Positions 50,556-59,358 of a DNA stretch of 64,000 nucleotides are shown piece by piece. Both the position numbers and the translations under genes were made by a program. The stretch spans positions 124,001-188,000 of the forward strand of contig NZ_JONP01000003.1 in the NCBI RefSeq assembly GCF_000711725.1. Reading direction: 5' to 3'. Positions within the stretch are counted from its first letter, which is position 1. Each line of letters starts with the position of its first letter. The notes below the pieces were generated by a model. The model saw only the letters and a program-made list of their open reading frames with translations, was not told the origin of the DNA and did no database searches. This stretch comes from Roseomonas aerilata DSM 19363 (GTDB lineage Bacteria > Pseudomonadota > Alphaproteobacteria > Acetobacterales > Acetobacteraceae).

Positions 50556-51542
50556 ATGCGTGAGAGGATGGGGCGCCGCGGCTTCGCAGCGCTGGCCGCG
50601 GCGGGGCTGATCGCACCGCGCACGGCGGGGGCGCAATCGGCGGAGGGATACCCACCCCGCCCTGTGCGGATCGTACTGCCGGTGGCGCCGGGCGGCTCGA
50701 CCGATACGATCGGCCGCGTGTTGGCGGACGAGCTGGTGAAGAAGGGCCGCGGCACCTTCTTCGTGGAGAACCGACCGGGCGCGGGCGGGAACCTCGCTTA
50801 CCAGCTTGTCGCCCAGTCCGCGCCGGACGGGCAGACGCTGCTGGTGGCCGTGGATTCGCTGACGGTGAACCCGAGCCTGTTCCGCGACGCCGGCTACGAT
50901 CCCGTGGCGAACTTCGCGCCGGTGACGCTGATGGCTCGCATCCCGCACGTGCTGGTGACGCACCGCAACGGCCCCGCGAAGACCTTCGCGGAGTTCATGG
51001 AGATCGCCAAGCGCGACCCGAACCGCCTGCAGGTGGCGATCTCCGGCTTCGGCAGCGGCGGGCATCTCTCCGGCGCGGTGATTCAGCACGAGACGGGGGC
51101 GCGCTGGTCCGTCATCCCCTATCGCGGCGGATCGACGCCGATGAACGACCTCATGGCCGGTAACGTGGACGCAGCCTTCGTGACGCTCGGTGCGGTGATC
51201 GGCCTCATCCGCGGCGGACAGGTGGTGCCGCTGGCGATCACCACGCCGCAGCGCTTCCCGCTGCTGCCGGATGTGCCGACGGTCTCCGAAGTATCGATCC
51301 CCGGCTACGACGTGCCGAACTGGTACGGGCTGCTGGCCCCCGCCGGTACGCCCGCCCCGATCGTGGCGAAGCTGAATGAGTGGGCGAATGCCGCCCTTGC
51401 GGAGCCGGCCGTGCGGCAGACGCTGCTGGAGAACGGCTTCGAGATCGTCGGCGGTCCGCCGGAGCGGCTCGGCACGCTGGTGCGGGACAGCGTGCCGCGC
51501 TGGCGCAACCTCATTCGCGACGCCGGCCTGCGGGCCGAATAA
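50556..51542 (+). CDS. Bug/TctC-family receptor, third in the catabolic operon
   Basis: A 328-residue receptor. MRERMGRRGFAALAAAGLIAPRTAGAQ is a signal with an RR pair. Then YPPRPVRIVLPVAPGGSTDTIG, FVENRPGAGGNLA, DGQTLLVAVDSLTVN and YDPVANFAPVTLM. It has HETGARWSVIPYRGGSTPMNDLMAGNVDAAF in the middle, close to the classical Bug pattern. It lies between the dihydroxyphthalate decarboxylase-like gene and the alpha/beta hydrolase, all co-directional with short gaps. Confidence 0.9.
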   Translation: MRERMGRRGFAALAAAGLIAPRTAGAQSAEGYPPRPVRIVLPVAPGGSTDTIGRVLADELVKKGRGTFFVENRPGAGGNLAYQLVAQSAPDGQTLLVAVDSLTVNPSLFRDAGYDPVANFAPVTLMARIPHVLVTHRNGPAKTFAEFMEIAKRDPNRLQVAISGFGSGGHLSGAVIQHETGARWSVIPYRGGSTPMNDLMAGNVDAAFVTLGAVIGLIRGGQVVPLAITTPQRFPLLPDVPTVSEVSIPGYDVPNWYGLLAPAGTPAPIVAKLNEWANAALAEPAVRQTLLENGFEIVGGPPERLGTLVRDSVPRWRNLIRDAGLRAE

Positions 51543-51562
51543 GCATCAACGGGAGAACGGGC

Positions 51563-52471
51563 GTGGATACGAACATCGGCGGCACCATCGAGGCCGAGCA
51601 GCACTGGGCGATGAAGGGCGACGTTCGCCTCGCCGTCTATCGCAAGCGCCTTGCGGGGGCAGGGGATCAGCCGATCCTCTTCCTCGTCCACGGCTCCTCC
51701 TTCGGCGGGCAGGGGGGCTTCGACCTCGATGTGCCCGGAAAGCCCGGCTACTCCTTCATGGAGGAGTTCGCGCGGCGCGGCTTTGATGTCTGGACGATGG
51801 ACTTCGAGGGCTACGGCCGTTCCTCACGCACAGCGTCGAACTCGAACCTTTCCATGGCCGCCGAGGACCTGCGCGCCGCGACCGACGTGGTGTTCGAGCG
51901 CACCGGCAAGCGCTCCGCCATGTTCTACGGCTCCTCCTCCGGCGCGCTGCGCACGGCACTCTTCGGGGAGGCGCATCCGGAGCGGGTGGAGCGCGTGATC
52001 CTCGACGCCTTCGTCTATACCGGGGAGGGCGCGCCGACCCTTATCAAGCGGCGGGAGCGACTGGAGGAGTGGCGGTCCTCCCATATCCGCAAGGTGGACC
52101 GCGCCTTCTTCCACTCCATCTTCAACCGCGACCTGCCCGGCACCTCCGAGGAGGGCATCGCGGACGCCCTGGCCGACTACGAGCTGGCGCTGGGCGACAC
52201 GATGCCGACCGGCACCTATCTCGACATGTGCGCAAACCTGCCGGTGGTCACGCCGGAGAAGCTGACCTGCCCCGTGATGATCGTGCGCGGCGAGCACGAC
52301 GGCATCGCGACGGAGGAGGATCTGCTGAACTACTTCGCCAAGCTCGGTACCAACGACCGGCGCTTCGTGGTGATCCCGGGCATGGCGCATGTCTCCTATC
52401 TCTCGAAGAACCGCGCGATCTTCTTCCAGGCGATGGAGGAGTTCCTGCGCCCGCCCGCCCGCGCTCTCTGA
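51563..52471 (+). CDS. Alpha/beta hydrolase
   Basis: A 302-residue hydrolase starting at GTG 51563, with GGGAGA upstream; the longer in-frame start is shadow of the receptor gene. The oxyanion HG is at 43-44 (LVHGSSFGG), the nucleophile motif GSSSG at 123-127 (Ser125), the acid probably in VRGEHDGI (~236) and His in PGMAHVSYL (~267). It closes the eight-gene set. In pyridine catabolism such enzymes remove formyl or acyl groups after ring opening (as NicD does), a role that would suit this context but is not proven. Confidence 0.87.
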   Translation: MDTNIGGTIEAEQHWAMKGDVRLAVYRKRLAGAGDQPILFLVHGSSFGGQGGFDLDVPGKPGYSFMEEFARRGFDVWTMDFEGYGRSSRTASNSNLSMAAEDLRAATDVVFERTGKRSAMFYGSSSGALRTALFGEAHPERVERVILDAFVYTGEGAPTLIKRRERLEEWRSSHIRKVDRAFFHSIFNRDLPGTSEEGIADALADYELALGDTMPTGTYLDMCANLPVVTPEKLTCPVMIVRGEHDGIATEEDLLNYFAKLGTNDRRFVVIPGMAHVSYLSKNRAIFFQAMEEFLRPPARAL

Positions 52472-52486
52472 GCGGGCGAGGCCGCC

Positions 52487-53755
52487 TCAGCGCGGCGGGC
52501 GCAACCCGCCCAACAGGCGCTCGGCCGCGTCGGGGCCGATCAGGATCTCGGCCAGGCGCATGACATCCGCACGGCGGAGGGGACTGGCCTCGCCGCCGCT
52601 CCGCGCCTCCTCCATGACGGTCTGGGCGGCAGATCTGAGGGCCCGGTCGTAGGTTTCCGCGCCGCCCAGCCGGCGGCCGGCGGCCTCGATCCGGCGGAGG
52701 CAGCGCGCGGCTTCCTCCACCTTCGCGATCTCCAGGGAGGGGTCGGCGGGCATGTTGCGGACCCAGGACGTGACGGGCGTCAGGAACCCGTCCGCCAGCG
52801 TTTCCGAGAAGCCGGCGCGGCACGCCTCGTCGGCCACCTGGCGAAGCGCGAGCAGCTTCTCCCGGCGCTGGGGCGTCCCCACCAGGGCCGATCGCTCGAA
52901 ATCCTCGATGAGCGCCCAGGCGGCTCTCGCGGCGGCCGCGGCGGCATTCCCCTTGTCCTCCTCCGGGACGGATCTGGCGGCGGAGACACGGGCGATGGAA
53001 GCGGCCAGTGCCTGATCGGTAGCGCGCTGCGCCGCCAGCACCAGATGGTGCCCGCCACCGCTGGCGATTTCCATCGCCAGGGCGGCGACGCCGGCCGGGC
53101 ACGCCGCGTCGATCAGCACGAGGCGCAGCACGATCTCGAAGGCCTGGAGTCCCTCGTCGGCGGCGGCCATGAGCGGCTCGCGGCAGAGTTCGGGGGGCGG
53201 GCCCTCGGCAGCGCCGCGCAAGGCTGGCCAAAGGGCGACGCCGTGGCGCCAGCCGGCTTCGCAACTGGCGCGGATCGGCGCGTAATCGCTGTCGGCCAGT
53301 CCCGTCTGGCGCCAGCCATCGGGAGGGGCTGCGGGCAGGGCGGCGGCCGCGGCGGGCCAGAGCTGCCGACCAAGCTCGAGGACGGTGGCGGAATCCTCCC
53401 GGTGATGCCCGTTGCAGCCGGCCGCGATCCGTTCGGCGAAGTTCCCGAGCGAGCGGTGCACCGCTTCGGCCAGGGGAGCAAGTGCCGAACGCGGCACGGT
53501 GATCATGCCCGGCCGCCAATCCATGGGCGCCACGATCACGCCGTCCAACGGCGTGAAGAGGAGGCGGACGAAGCGCAAAGGGCGGGGGAAGCCCTTTCCG
53601 CGCAGCCTCGGCCGTACCCGGCTGAGGATGGTGTCGGCTTCGGCGCGGTCGGGCAGGGCGTCGATCACGGAGATCACGCGCGCGAGCTGTTGCGGCGAGG
53701 CCTGCGACAGCGCGCCGCCGAGCTGGCGGAAGTGGGCAAGGCCGGGCGTGCTCAA
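52487..53755 (-). CDS. Unknown protein B of a translationally coupled pair
   Basis: A 422-residue protein that I do not recognise. It begins at TTG 53755, whose last two bases and the next A form the stop of the upstream gene (TTGA). It is rich in Ala, Arg, Leu and Glu and looks mainly alpha-helical, with repeated stretches such as ALAASIARVSAARSV; there are no membrane segments, signal peptide, Walker motif or metal-binding cluster. A less helical segment is around 70-95 (RLLFTPLDGVIVAP). It is convergent with the alpha/beta hydrolase of the catabolic operon, 15 bases away, but has no evident tie to that pathway. Confidence 0.7.
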   Translation of the reverse strand: MSTPGLAHFRQLGGALSQASPQQLARVISVIDALPDRAEADTILSRVRPRLRGKGFPRPLRFVRLLFTPLDGVIVAPMDWRPGMITVPRSALAPLAEAVHRSLGNFAERIAAGCNGHHREDSATVLELGRQLWPAAAAALPAAPPDGWRQTGLADSDYAPIRASCEAGWRHGVALWPALRGAAEGPPPELCREPLMAAADEGLQAFEIVLRLVLIDAACPAGVAALAMEIASGGGHHLVLAAQRATDQALAASIARVSAARSVPEEDKGNAAAAAARAAWALIEDFERSALVGTPQRREKLLALRQVADEACRAGFSETLADGFLTPVTSWVRNMPADPSLEIAKVEEAARCLRRIEAAGRRLGGAETYDRALRSAAQTVMEEARSGGEASPLRRADVMRLAEILIGPDAAERLLGGLRPPR

Positions 53756-54888
53756 ACGAAGCTCTTCACGATCATCTCGTTGCGCTGAATGAGCTCCAGG
53801 ACGCGTCCGGTGCGCCATTCCTCCAGCCGCGACACCAATCGGCTGTGCCGCCTGTGCGCCTCGGCGAAGTAGTCCTTCTCGGGGCCTCTCACCCATTGGT
53901 TTACCTCGAGCGGCATGGAAGGGACCATGACCGACATCTCCCGGATGGCGGCGGGAACCCCGATCTGCTCGGCCGTTCCCCAGATGCTGGCGATGATCGA
54001 CCATCCATCCAGCAGCCAGGCGAGTTTGCCGAGCTCGGCGAGGATCGCGTCCGGATTAGCGGTCCAGCGCTGCACGAGGGCCGATAGATCGTCGACCAGG
54101 GCCAGGAGGTCCACCAGCAGCACCCGGCCGCAGTTGAGCGTAAAGAAGGCCGAGCGCGAGATGAGGGAGGCGGAGCTGGCGAGATGCGCGTCGGTCGCCG
54201 TTTCTGCCCAGCTTGCCGCCTCGGCCGAGAGAGCCTCGATCTGGGAGAGCTGCTGCTGATAGCGCGCCTTCGTAGGATCGCCCGGCAGCCCGAGGTCCAG
54301 ATAGGCTTCCGCGAGGCTTTCGAGCGCGGCGAAGACCCGTTCCGGCGTGAGGCCAAGCGACTGCGCGAGCCGCGCGACGGCGCGCTTGGCGCGGGCCTGC
54401 ACGTCCGCCGGCGTGTCACTTTCAGGGGAGGCGCGGCCTTCCGACGGATGCTCAAGCTGAGCGACGAGACGCAGCAGGAGAAGGTAGTTGGTCAGCGTCT
54501 TCTGGCCCGAGACGGTCCTTTCGGCGGCGAGTGCTGCCGCGGCAGCGGCGCGGCCGGCCAGGCCCTCCTGCGCGGCCGCCCTCGCGATGCGGAGGATCGT
54601 GTTCGGCGCGACGGTCGACAGGCTCTCCATCACGTCGAGCATCAGCCGGTCGTGCAGGGTGGGGGCGCAGATATCGGAGATTCCCTGCAGCGGCAGGATG
54701 TAGAAGCCCCGCACGCCCGCCGGGCTCGGGATGGCAACTTCGAGGTTGCGGCGCTGCGCGGGCCGGACGCGGCTGCCGAGCAGCATCGGCGTCGTGAACG
54801 GCACGGTTACCCCCCGTTCGAGGAAGGTCGTGGGGCGCGCGTCCTCCACGGCGTAACGGGAGAGCTGCACATCGGTCGATGCGGACAT
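53752..54888 (-). CDS. Unknown protein A of a translationally coupled pair
   Basis: A 378-residue protein that I do not recognise. ATG at 54888 is the clear start. The N-terminal ~90 residues look like a compact beta-rich domain (TVPFTTPMLLGSRVRPAQRR, VAIPSPAGVRGFYILPLQG, APTLHDRLMLDVM), followed by a long helical region to the end. One hydrophobic stretch near 245-270 (RVLLVDLLALVDDLSALV) may be buried or membrane-touching. The stop is shared with the start of the next gene (TTGA), so the two products are probably made in fixed ratio and act together. No nuclease, ATPase or toxin motif is visible. Confidence 0.72.
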   Translation of the reverse strand: MSASTDVQLSRYAVEDARPTTFLERGVTVPFTTPMLLGSRVRPAQRRNLEVAIPSPAGVRGFYILPLQGISDICAPTLHDRLMLDVMESLSTVAPNTILRIARAAAQEGLAGRAAAAAALAAERTVSGQKTLTNYLLLLRLVAQLEHPSEGRASPESDTPADVQARAKRAVARLAQSLGLTPERVFAALESLAEAYLDLGLPGDPTKARYQQQLSQIEALSAEAASWAETATDAHLASSASLISRSAFFTLNCGRVLLVDLLALVDDLSALVQRWTANPDAILAELGKLAWLLDGWSIIASIWGTAEQIGVPAAIREMSVMVPSMPLEVNQWVRGPEKDYFAEAHRRHSRLVSRLEEWRTGRVLELIQRNEMIVKSFV

Positions 54889-54945
54889 GGCGATAGTGTC
54901 GCCCAGACCAATTAACAGAGAATGGGCAGCCCGATGGTGTAACCA

Positions 54946-55614
54946 TCAGAAGGGAATCGTCTCCCCCTTGTGATCGAGCAGCGTGCTCGTTTGCCGGGGT
55001 GCCAACCCGTCGATGATGGCGAGGAGGCGCTCGGCCGCCTGCCGCGGGGACTGCACCTCCAGCCCTGCCCTGGCGAAGGGGGCGGAGAGTCCCGTGTCCA
55101 CCGTGCCCGGATGCAGCGCCACGCAGACTGCCTCCCTGCGCGTGCGGGAGAGTTCGATCGCCGCCGTGCGCACGAGCTGGTTCAGCGCTGCCTTCGAGGC
55201 ACGGTAGCTGTACCAGCCGCCGAGATGATTGTCGGCGATGCTGCCCACGCGGGCCGAGAGGGTGGCGAAGACCGCCCGCCCCTCCCGTGCCAGCCGAGGC
55301 AGGAAGTGCTTCATCAGCAGCGCCGGGCCTGTGGCGTTCACGGCGAAGCTGTGCGCCATCGCCGCGGGGTCGATCGCACGAAGCGATTTCTCGGGCGAGA
55401 AGCGATCGTCGTGCAGGAAGCCGGTGGCGTCGATCACCAGGCGCAGCCCATCCCCCGCCGCGGTGGCGCAGGCGGCGATGCTCGCCTCGTCCAGCAGGTC
55501 GAGCCGGGGCGTCGTTCCTCGGCCGAGGCGCAGCACGTGGGTGCCGCGCTCCGCCAGCAGGTCCGCGAGGGCCGAGCCGATCCCGCCCGTCGCGCCGATG
55601 ACGACTGCGCTCAC
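54946..55614 (-). CDS. Short-chain dehydrogenase/reductase (SDR)
   Basis: A 222-residue SDR starting at GTG 55614. The nucleotide motif GATGGIGSAL is at residues 8-17 and the catalytic Y137-x3-K141 in YSYRASKAAL, with Ser near 120-125 (LSARVGS). AVNATGPALLMKHFLP holds the structural Asn. It is of the C-factor/short type. It lies downstream of the FAD monooxygenase on the same strand, ~120 bases away, and 57 bases before the unknown protein A gene, so an operon is possible. An NAD(P)-dependent alcohol/ketone step is likely; the substrate is unknown. Confidence 0.82.
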   Translation of the reverse strand: MSAVVIGATGGIGSALADLLAERGTHVLRLGRGTTPRLDLLDEASIAACATAAGDGLRLVIDATGFLHDDRFSPEKSLRAIDPAAMAHSFAVNATGPALLMKHFLPRLAREGRAVFATLSARVGSIADNHLGGWYSYRASKAALNQLVRTAAIELSRTRREAVCVALHPGTVDTGLSAPFARAGLEVQSPRQAAERLLAIIDGLAPRQTSTLLDHKGETIPF

Positions 55615-55732
55615 CGCCGGCAGCCTGGCGACACGGAGCGGCCGCGCCGGGCCGCCGGCGCGTCGAGAGGGCGGGTGTTGCTCATCCGCCGGAAGATTGC
55701 GCCGCCGCGCCGTTGCGCAAGCGGCGCGCCGC

Positions 55733-56926
55733 TCAGGCGGCGGCGACCCGCGCGGGGAGGGCCAGCTCCTCCGGCCCCGGCACCTCGGTGTAGAGGCGGC
55801 GCAGCTCGGCGAGGAAGGGCGCGCGCCCCTTCTCCAGGGTGCCCTCCACCGGATCGGTGCCGAGGATGGTGTCGCTCGCCGCAAGGGAGAGGCGGCGCGC
55901 GAAGTCCACCCGCGGGTCGCGCCAGGCCGCGACCGCCGCCGCGTCCCCGCCGGCGTGGAGGATAGCCGCGGCGATAGTGCCGTCCTCGATCGCCTGGGTC
56001 GCACCCTGGCCGAGGGTGGGGACCATCGCCTGGGCGGCATCCCCGAGAAACAGGGCGCGCCCGCCCGCCGCGTGGCGGAGCATCGGCGCCTCCTGCGTGC
56101 GGGCCCAGTGGATGCCGTCGAGGTCCGCCTCGATGCGGCCGAGCATCCAGGAGACGGCGGGGGAGGGCGCGGCACCCTCGGGCGTGAAGAGGGCGCGCTG
56201 GTAGGCGGCGGTCCGGGCCTCCTCGGGGATGGGAACGTCGCCGCCCAGGCGGAAGGTGCCGGCGATGTAGACGGCGTTGCCCGGCACGCGGAAGGCGAGG
56301 AGGCGGTTGCTGCCCTGAAACCACTGGCCGTAGTCGTCGAAGGGGCAATCATCCGCCTCGGTGACGAGCAGCCGCCAAATGCAGAGGCCGAGATGCTCCG
56401 GCACGGGCTGCCCCGCGGTCAGGGCGCGGAGGCGGCTGTAACGGCCGTCGCCCCCGACGAGCAGGTCGAAGCCGCCCTCCCTGATCAGGGCGCCGAAGGG
56501 GGTGCGGAAGACGGGCACGAGGCGACCCGCAGCGTCCTCCTCCAGCGCCTCCAGCGCGCGGCCGTGGCGCGTCACATGGGCGACAGGAGCGCGGAGCGCC
56601 CGGTAGAGCTCCGACCAGCGGATGCGCACGCCCGGCTCCTCGGCCACCGAGAGAAGGTCGAGGTTGAGCAGCGGCGTGCCGTCCGTCAGCTCCACCAGCC
56701 AGTGGTGCCAGGGGAGGGAGGCGGCGCGGAGGGCGTCGTGGCGCGCGGGGGCGTGCAGGCGCAGCGCCTTCAGCGCGTTGGGGCCGAGATTCAGGCCGGT
56801 GCCGGCCTCCGCGTGCTCGCCCGCCGCGGCGCGCTCGAAGACGACCACGTCGTGGTGCGGGGAGCCGAGCAGCCCCTCCGCCAGGAGCGAGCCCGCGACG
56901 CCGCTGCCGATGATCCCGATGCGCAT
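55733..56926 (-). CDS. FAD-dependent aromatic/heterocyclic monooxygenase
   Basis: A 397-residue single-component flavin monooxygenase. The FAD motif GSGVAGSLLAEGLLG is at 8-22, the middle DG motif in LLVGGDGRYSRLRAL (~155-170) and the GD motif in LFLGDAAQAMVPTLGQGATQAIEDG (~290-315). The family (PHBH-like) hydroxylates aromatic or N-heterocyclic rings with NAD(P)H and O2. It is 12 bases downstream of the cyanuric acid hydrolase/barbiturase-family gene on the same strand. Together they suggest ring oxidation followed by hydrolytic ring opening. Confidence 0.87.
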   Translation of the reverse strand: MRIGIIGSGVAGSLLAEGLLGSPHHDVVVFERAAAGEHAEAGTGLNLGPNALKALRLHAPARHDALRAASLPWHHWLVELTDGTPLLNLDLLSVAEEPGVRIRWSELYRALRAPVAHVTRHGRALEALEEDAAGRLVPVFRTPFGALIREGGFDLLVGGDGRYSRLRALTAGQPVPEHLGLCIWRLLVTEADDCPFDDYGQWFQGSNRLLAFRVPGNAVYIAGTFRLGGDVPIPEEARTAAYQRALFTPEGAAPSPAVSWMLGRIEADLDGIHWARTQEAPMLRHAAGGRALFLGDAAQAMVPTLGQGATQAIEDGTIAAAILHAGGDAAAVAAWRDPRVDFARRLSLAASDTILGTDPVEGTLEKGRAPFLAELRRLYTEVPGPEELALPARVAAA

Positions 56927-56938
56927 CCCGCACCCTCC

Positions 56939-57976
56939 TCAAGAACTGGCCGCGATAACGGCGATCAGTCCGCCCCCTGGTGGTCCCTGATGGGCCGCGC
57001 CGCCCGACACGAAGACGCGCCCGTCGCCGGCGACCGAAGCAATCACCGCGCCGAGCGCCGCCCGCAGGTGCCGCTGGGCGTCGAGGTCGGTGTCGCCGAG
57101 CATCGTGTGGCGCTGGCCGCGCACGGTTAGGCCTCGGTCCGGCTCGCCCTTCGCCAGCACGGCGCGGATGCGCGGGCGCTGGGCGGACGGCACGTCGGGA
57201 TCGGCCGGGAGGCCGACGGCGCGGAAGGCGGACTGGATGGCCGCGAGGTCCAGCGCATCCGCCATCGGGCGCACGGCCATGGAGAGGCCCGGTGCCCAGC
57301 CCGGCGCGGTGCCGAGCACCACCACCTCGTCCCGCACCACCTCCACCCCGGCGGAGGCGCTGACGCGGGAGGAGAAGAGGGTGAGGTCCTTCAGTAACGC
57401 CGCCCCGCGCGCGGCTCCCGCGGGCACGTCGCCGAGGGCGAAGGCCGCGCCCATGGCACCACCCGCGACGGAGCGCAGCAACAGGCCCGGCCCGCCGGCA
57501 GGGGATTTCACCTGCACCAGTGCTACTCGGGCAGGGTCCTCGATCCCGGCATCGGCCATGGCGGCGCGGGTGGCCGCGGCGACGCGAGCGATCTGGGCGT
57601 CGTTGCCGACGTCGCCGGGCGCGACAGGCGGGCCGAAGGCGGTGCCGATGGCCAGGCCCTCCGCGCCCCCGCCCGGTTCGGCCGCGAAGACCATGAAGTG
57701 GGGCGAGAGCACACCCTCCGTCCCGCCCGAGAGCACGCAGGGGATGCGGGCGACGAGGCTCTCCGGCGCTTCCCCGGTGGCGCGGGAGAGGAGGTGCATG
57801 AGGGACTGGGTGAAGTAGCCGCGGGTGAAGTCGTTCAGCCCGCCATTGCCCTCGGTCTTGCCGATCACCGCGCGTATCGTCCTTGCCGCGAGCGCACCGG
57901 AATCAAGCAGGGCGGCGAGGGCGGAGACATCGCCCGGATGCGCCATGGAGAGGCGGTGGATGACGAGGCGCGGCAA
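56939..57976 (-). CDS. Cyanuric acid amidohydrolase / barbiturase family ring-opening enzyme
   Basis: A 345-residue member of the small AtzD/TrzD/barbiturase family, which hydrolytically opens cyanuric acid or barbiturate rings. The three repeated domains each supply a Lys and a Ser: K40 (IGKTEGNG) and S83 (LSGGTEG); K157 (VQVKSP) and S206 or S208 (SASAG); K276 (LAKGEPD) and S324 (VSGGAAHQG). All six expected positions are filled, so it should be active. TTG at 57976 is chosen because the N-terminal HRLSMAHPGDVSAL aligns with family starts. The substrate cannot be decided between cyanurate, barbiturate and an unknown cyclic ureide. Confidence 0.9.
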   Translation of the reverse strand: MPRLVIHRLSMAHPGDVSALAALLDSGALAARTIRAVIGKTEGNGGLNDFTRGYFTQSLMHLLSRATGEAPESLVARIPCVLSGGTEGVLSPHFMVFAAEPGGGAEGLAIGTAFGPPVAPGDVGNDAQIARVAAATRAAMADAGIEDPARVALVQVKSPAGGPGLLLRSVAGGAMGAAFALGDVPAGAARGAALLKDLTLFSSRVSASAGVEVVRDEVVVLGTAPGWAPGLSMAVRPMADALDLAAIQSAFRAVGLPADPDVPSAQRPRIRAVLAKGEPDRGLTVRGQRHTMLGDTDLDAQRHLRAALGAVIASVAGDGRVFVSGGAAHQGPPGGGLIAVIAASS

Positions 57977-58026
57977 GGCGTAGCTCCGAAAGGATGCGCG
58001 AACCCGGGCAAGTGCCGGGCCAGGGT

Positions 58027-59358
58027 TCAGGAGAGGGCGGGCCAGCGGTCGGCCCAGGGATGGGCCGCCTCGTATTCCGCCGCCACCGCGAGCAGCGCCG
58101 CCTCCGCCCCTGGCGCGGCAACGAGCTGGAAGCCCACCGGCAGGCCCGCCACGGGATCGCAGGGCAGGGCGATGGCGGGCAGCCCGGCCAGGTTGGCGAA
58201 ATTGGTGAAGACCGCGTGGCCGCGCGGCCCTACCGGTTGGCCGTCGATGACCGGTGGGTGGGATTCGCGCGCCGGCCAGGGAAGGGCGGCCGCCGCCGGG
58301 GTGAGGATCGCGTCGCAGTTCCGCGCGAGGAACAGGCCCATGGCGCGGCGGAAACCGGCCATGGCGTCCAACGCGGCGAAGAGCGCCGGTGCCCCCGCCT
58401 CTCGTCCCGCCTTTGCCATGGCAACGAGGGCGGCGGAGGCGGGTGACGGTTCCCCGGGCAGGTTGCCCAGCAACCAGGTCAGGCCCGCGCCCGCGATGGC
58501 TGGGAAGATCGGCAGCACCGCTTCCGGATCGAAGGGGATCGGCCCCTCCTCCACCGCGTGGCCGAGCGCTTCCAGGCGCCGCGCGGCCGTGGCGACGGAG
58601 GCGGCGATGCCGGGATCGACGGGGGAGGCGCCAAAGCGCGGCAGATAGCGGATGCGAAGGCGGGGCGGGGAGGCAGGAGGATCAAGGGGCGGCAGGCCGT
58701 GAGACGCGGGGTCCTCCGGTGCCGGGCCGGTCATGGCGGCCAGCAGCAGCGCCGTGTCGGCCACCGTGCGGGCGATGGGGCCGATCACCTCCAGGTCCAG
58801 CAGGATGGCGGGCAGGCCATCTGCCCGCGGCACCCGGCTGGGCGTGGGCTTGAGGCCGACGAGGCCGGTATGGGAGGCCGGGCGGCGGATCGAGCCGCCG
58901 CCATCCGTGCCGAGGGCCAGCGGCCCCATTCCCGAGGCCACCGCCGCCGCCGCGCCGCCGCTGGAGCCGCCAGGGGTCAGGTGCGGGTCCCACGGATTGC
59001 CGGTGGGGCCGAAGAGGGCGTTGTCCGTGTAGCCCTCCAGCGTGAACTCGGGGACGTTCGTCTTGCCGAGGATGACGGCGCCGCCCGCGCGTAGCCGCGC
59101 TACGGGTAGCTCGTCCACCGCCGCAGGCTCCTCGGGCCAGGCAGGGCTGCCCCAGCGGCAGGGCAGGCCGGCGACGGGGATGTTGTCCTTCACGGTCAGC
59201 GGCACACCGTCCAGCGGGCCTGCGGGGCGGCCTTCGCGCCAGCGGGCCTCGCTCCGCGCCGCCGCGGCCAGCACGCCGGCCTCATCGAGGGCGATGACCG
59301 CGATCAGACGCGGGTTGAGCCGCGCGATCCGGTCGAGACAGGCGCGCGCGGCCTCCAA
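58027..59358 (-). CDS. Amidase-signature family hydrolase (N-terminus uncertain)
   Basis: An amidase-signature enzyme with triad K57 (VKDN), S132/S133 (GGSSGG) and S156 (GGGSIRRP), numbered from the TTG at 59358. The family includes 1-carboxybiuret hydrolase, allophanate hydrolase and ureidomalonase, which act after the ring-opening enzyme encoded next door, so a linear ureide is the plausible substrate. Family-like sequence continues upstream of the TTG (DPSALTALTLVGLYRTGALSP) to about 59424, yet without ATG, GTG or TTG; GGGAG precedes an ATC at 59424. The true start may be non-canonical, giving 465 residues. The gene is divergent from the NMT1-type binding protein. Confidence 0.85.
   Translation of the reverse strand: MEAARACLDRIARLNPRLIAVIALDEAGVLAAAARSEARWREGRPAGPLDGVPLTVKDNIPVAGLPCRWGSPAWPEEPAAVDELPVARLRAGGAVILGKTNVPEFTLEGYTDNALFGPTGNPWDPHLTPGGSSGGAAAAVASGMGPLALGTDGGGSIRRPASHTGLVGLKPTPSRVPRADGLPAILLDLEVIGPIARTVADTALLLAAMTGPAPEDPASHGLPPLDPPASPPRLRIRYLPRFGASPVDPGIAASVATAARRLEALGHAVEEGPIPFDPEAVLPIFPAIAGAGLTWLLGNLPGEPSPASAALVAMAKAGREAGAPALFAALDAMAGFRRAMGLFLARNCDAILTPAAAALPWPARESHPPVIDGQPVGPRGHAVFTNFANLAGLPAIALPCDPVAGLPVGFQLVAAPGAEAALLAVAAEYEAAHPWADRWPALS

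Noticed and set aside
52487-54888. Interpreting the two coupled unknown genes as a phage-defence system
   Set aside because: No nuclease, ATPase, TIR, membrane pore or reverse transcriptase motif is visible, so a function would be invented.
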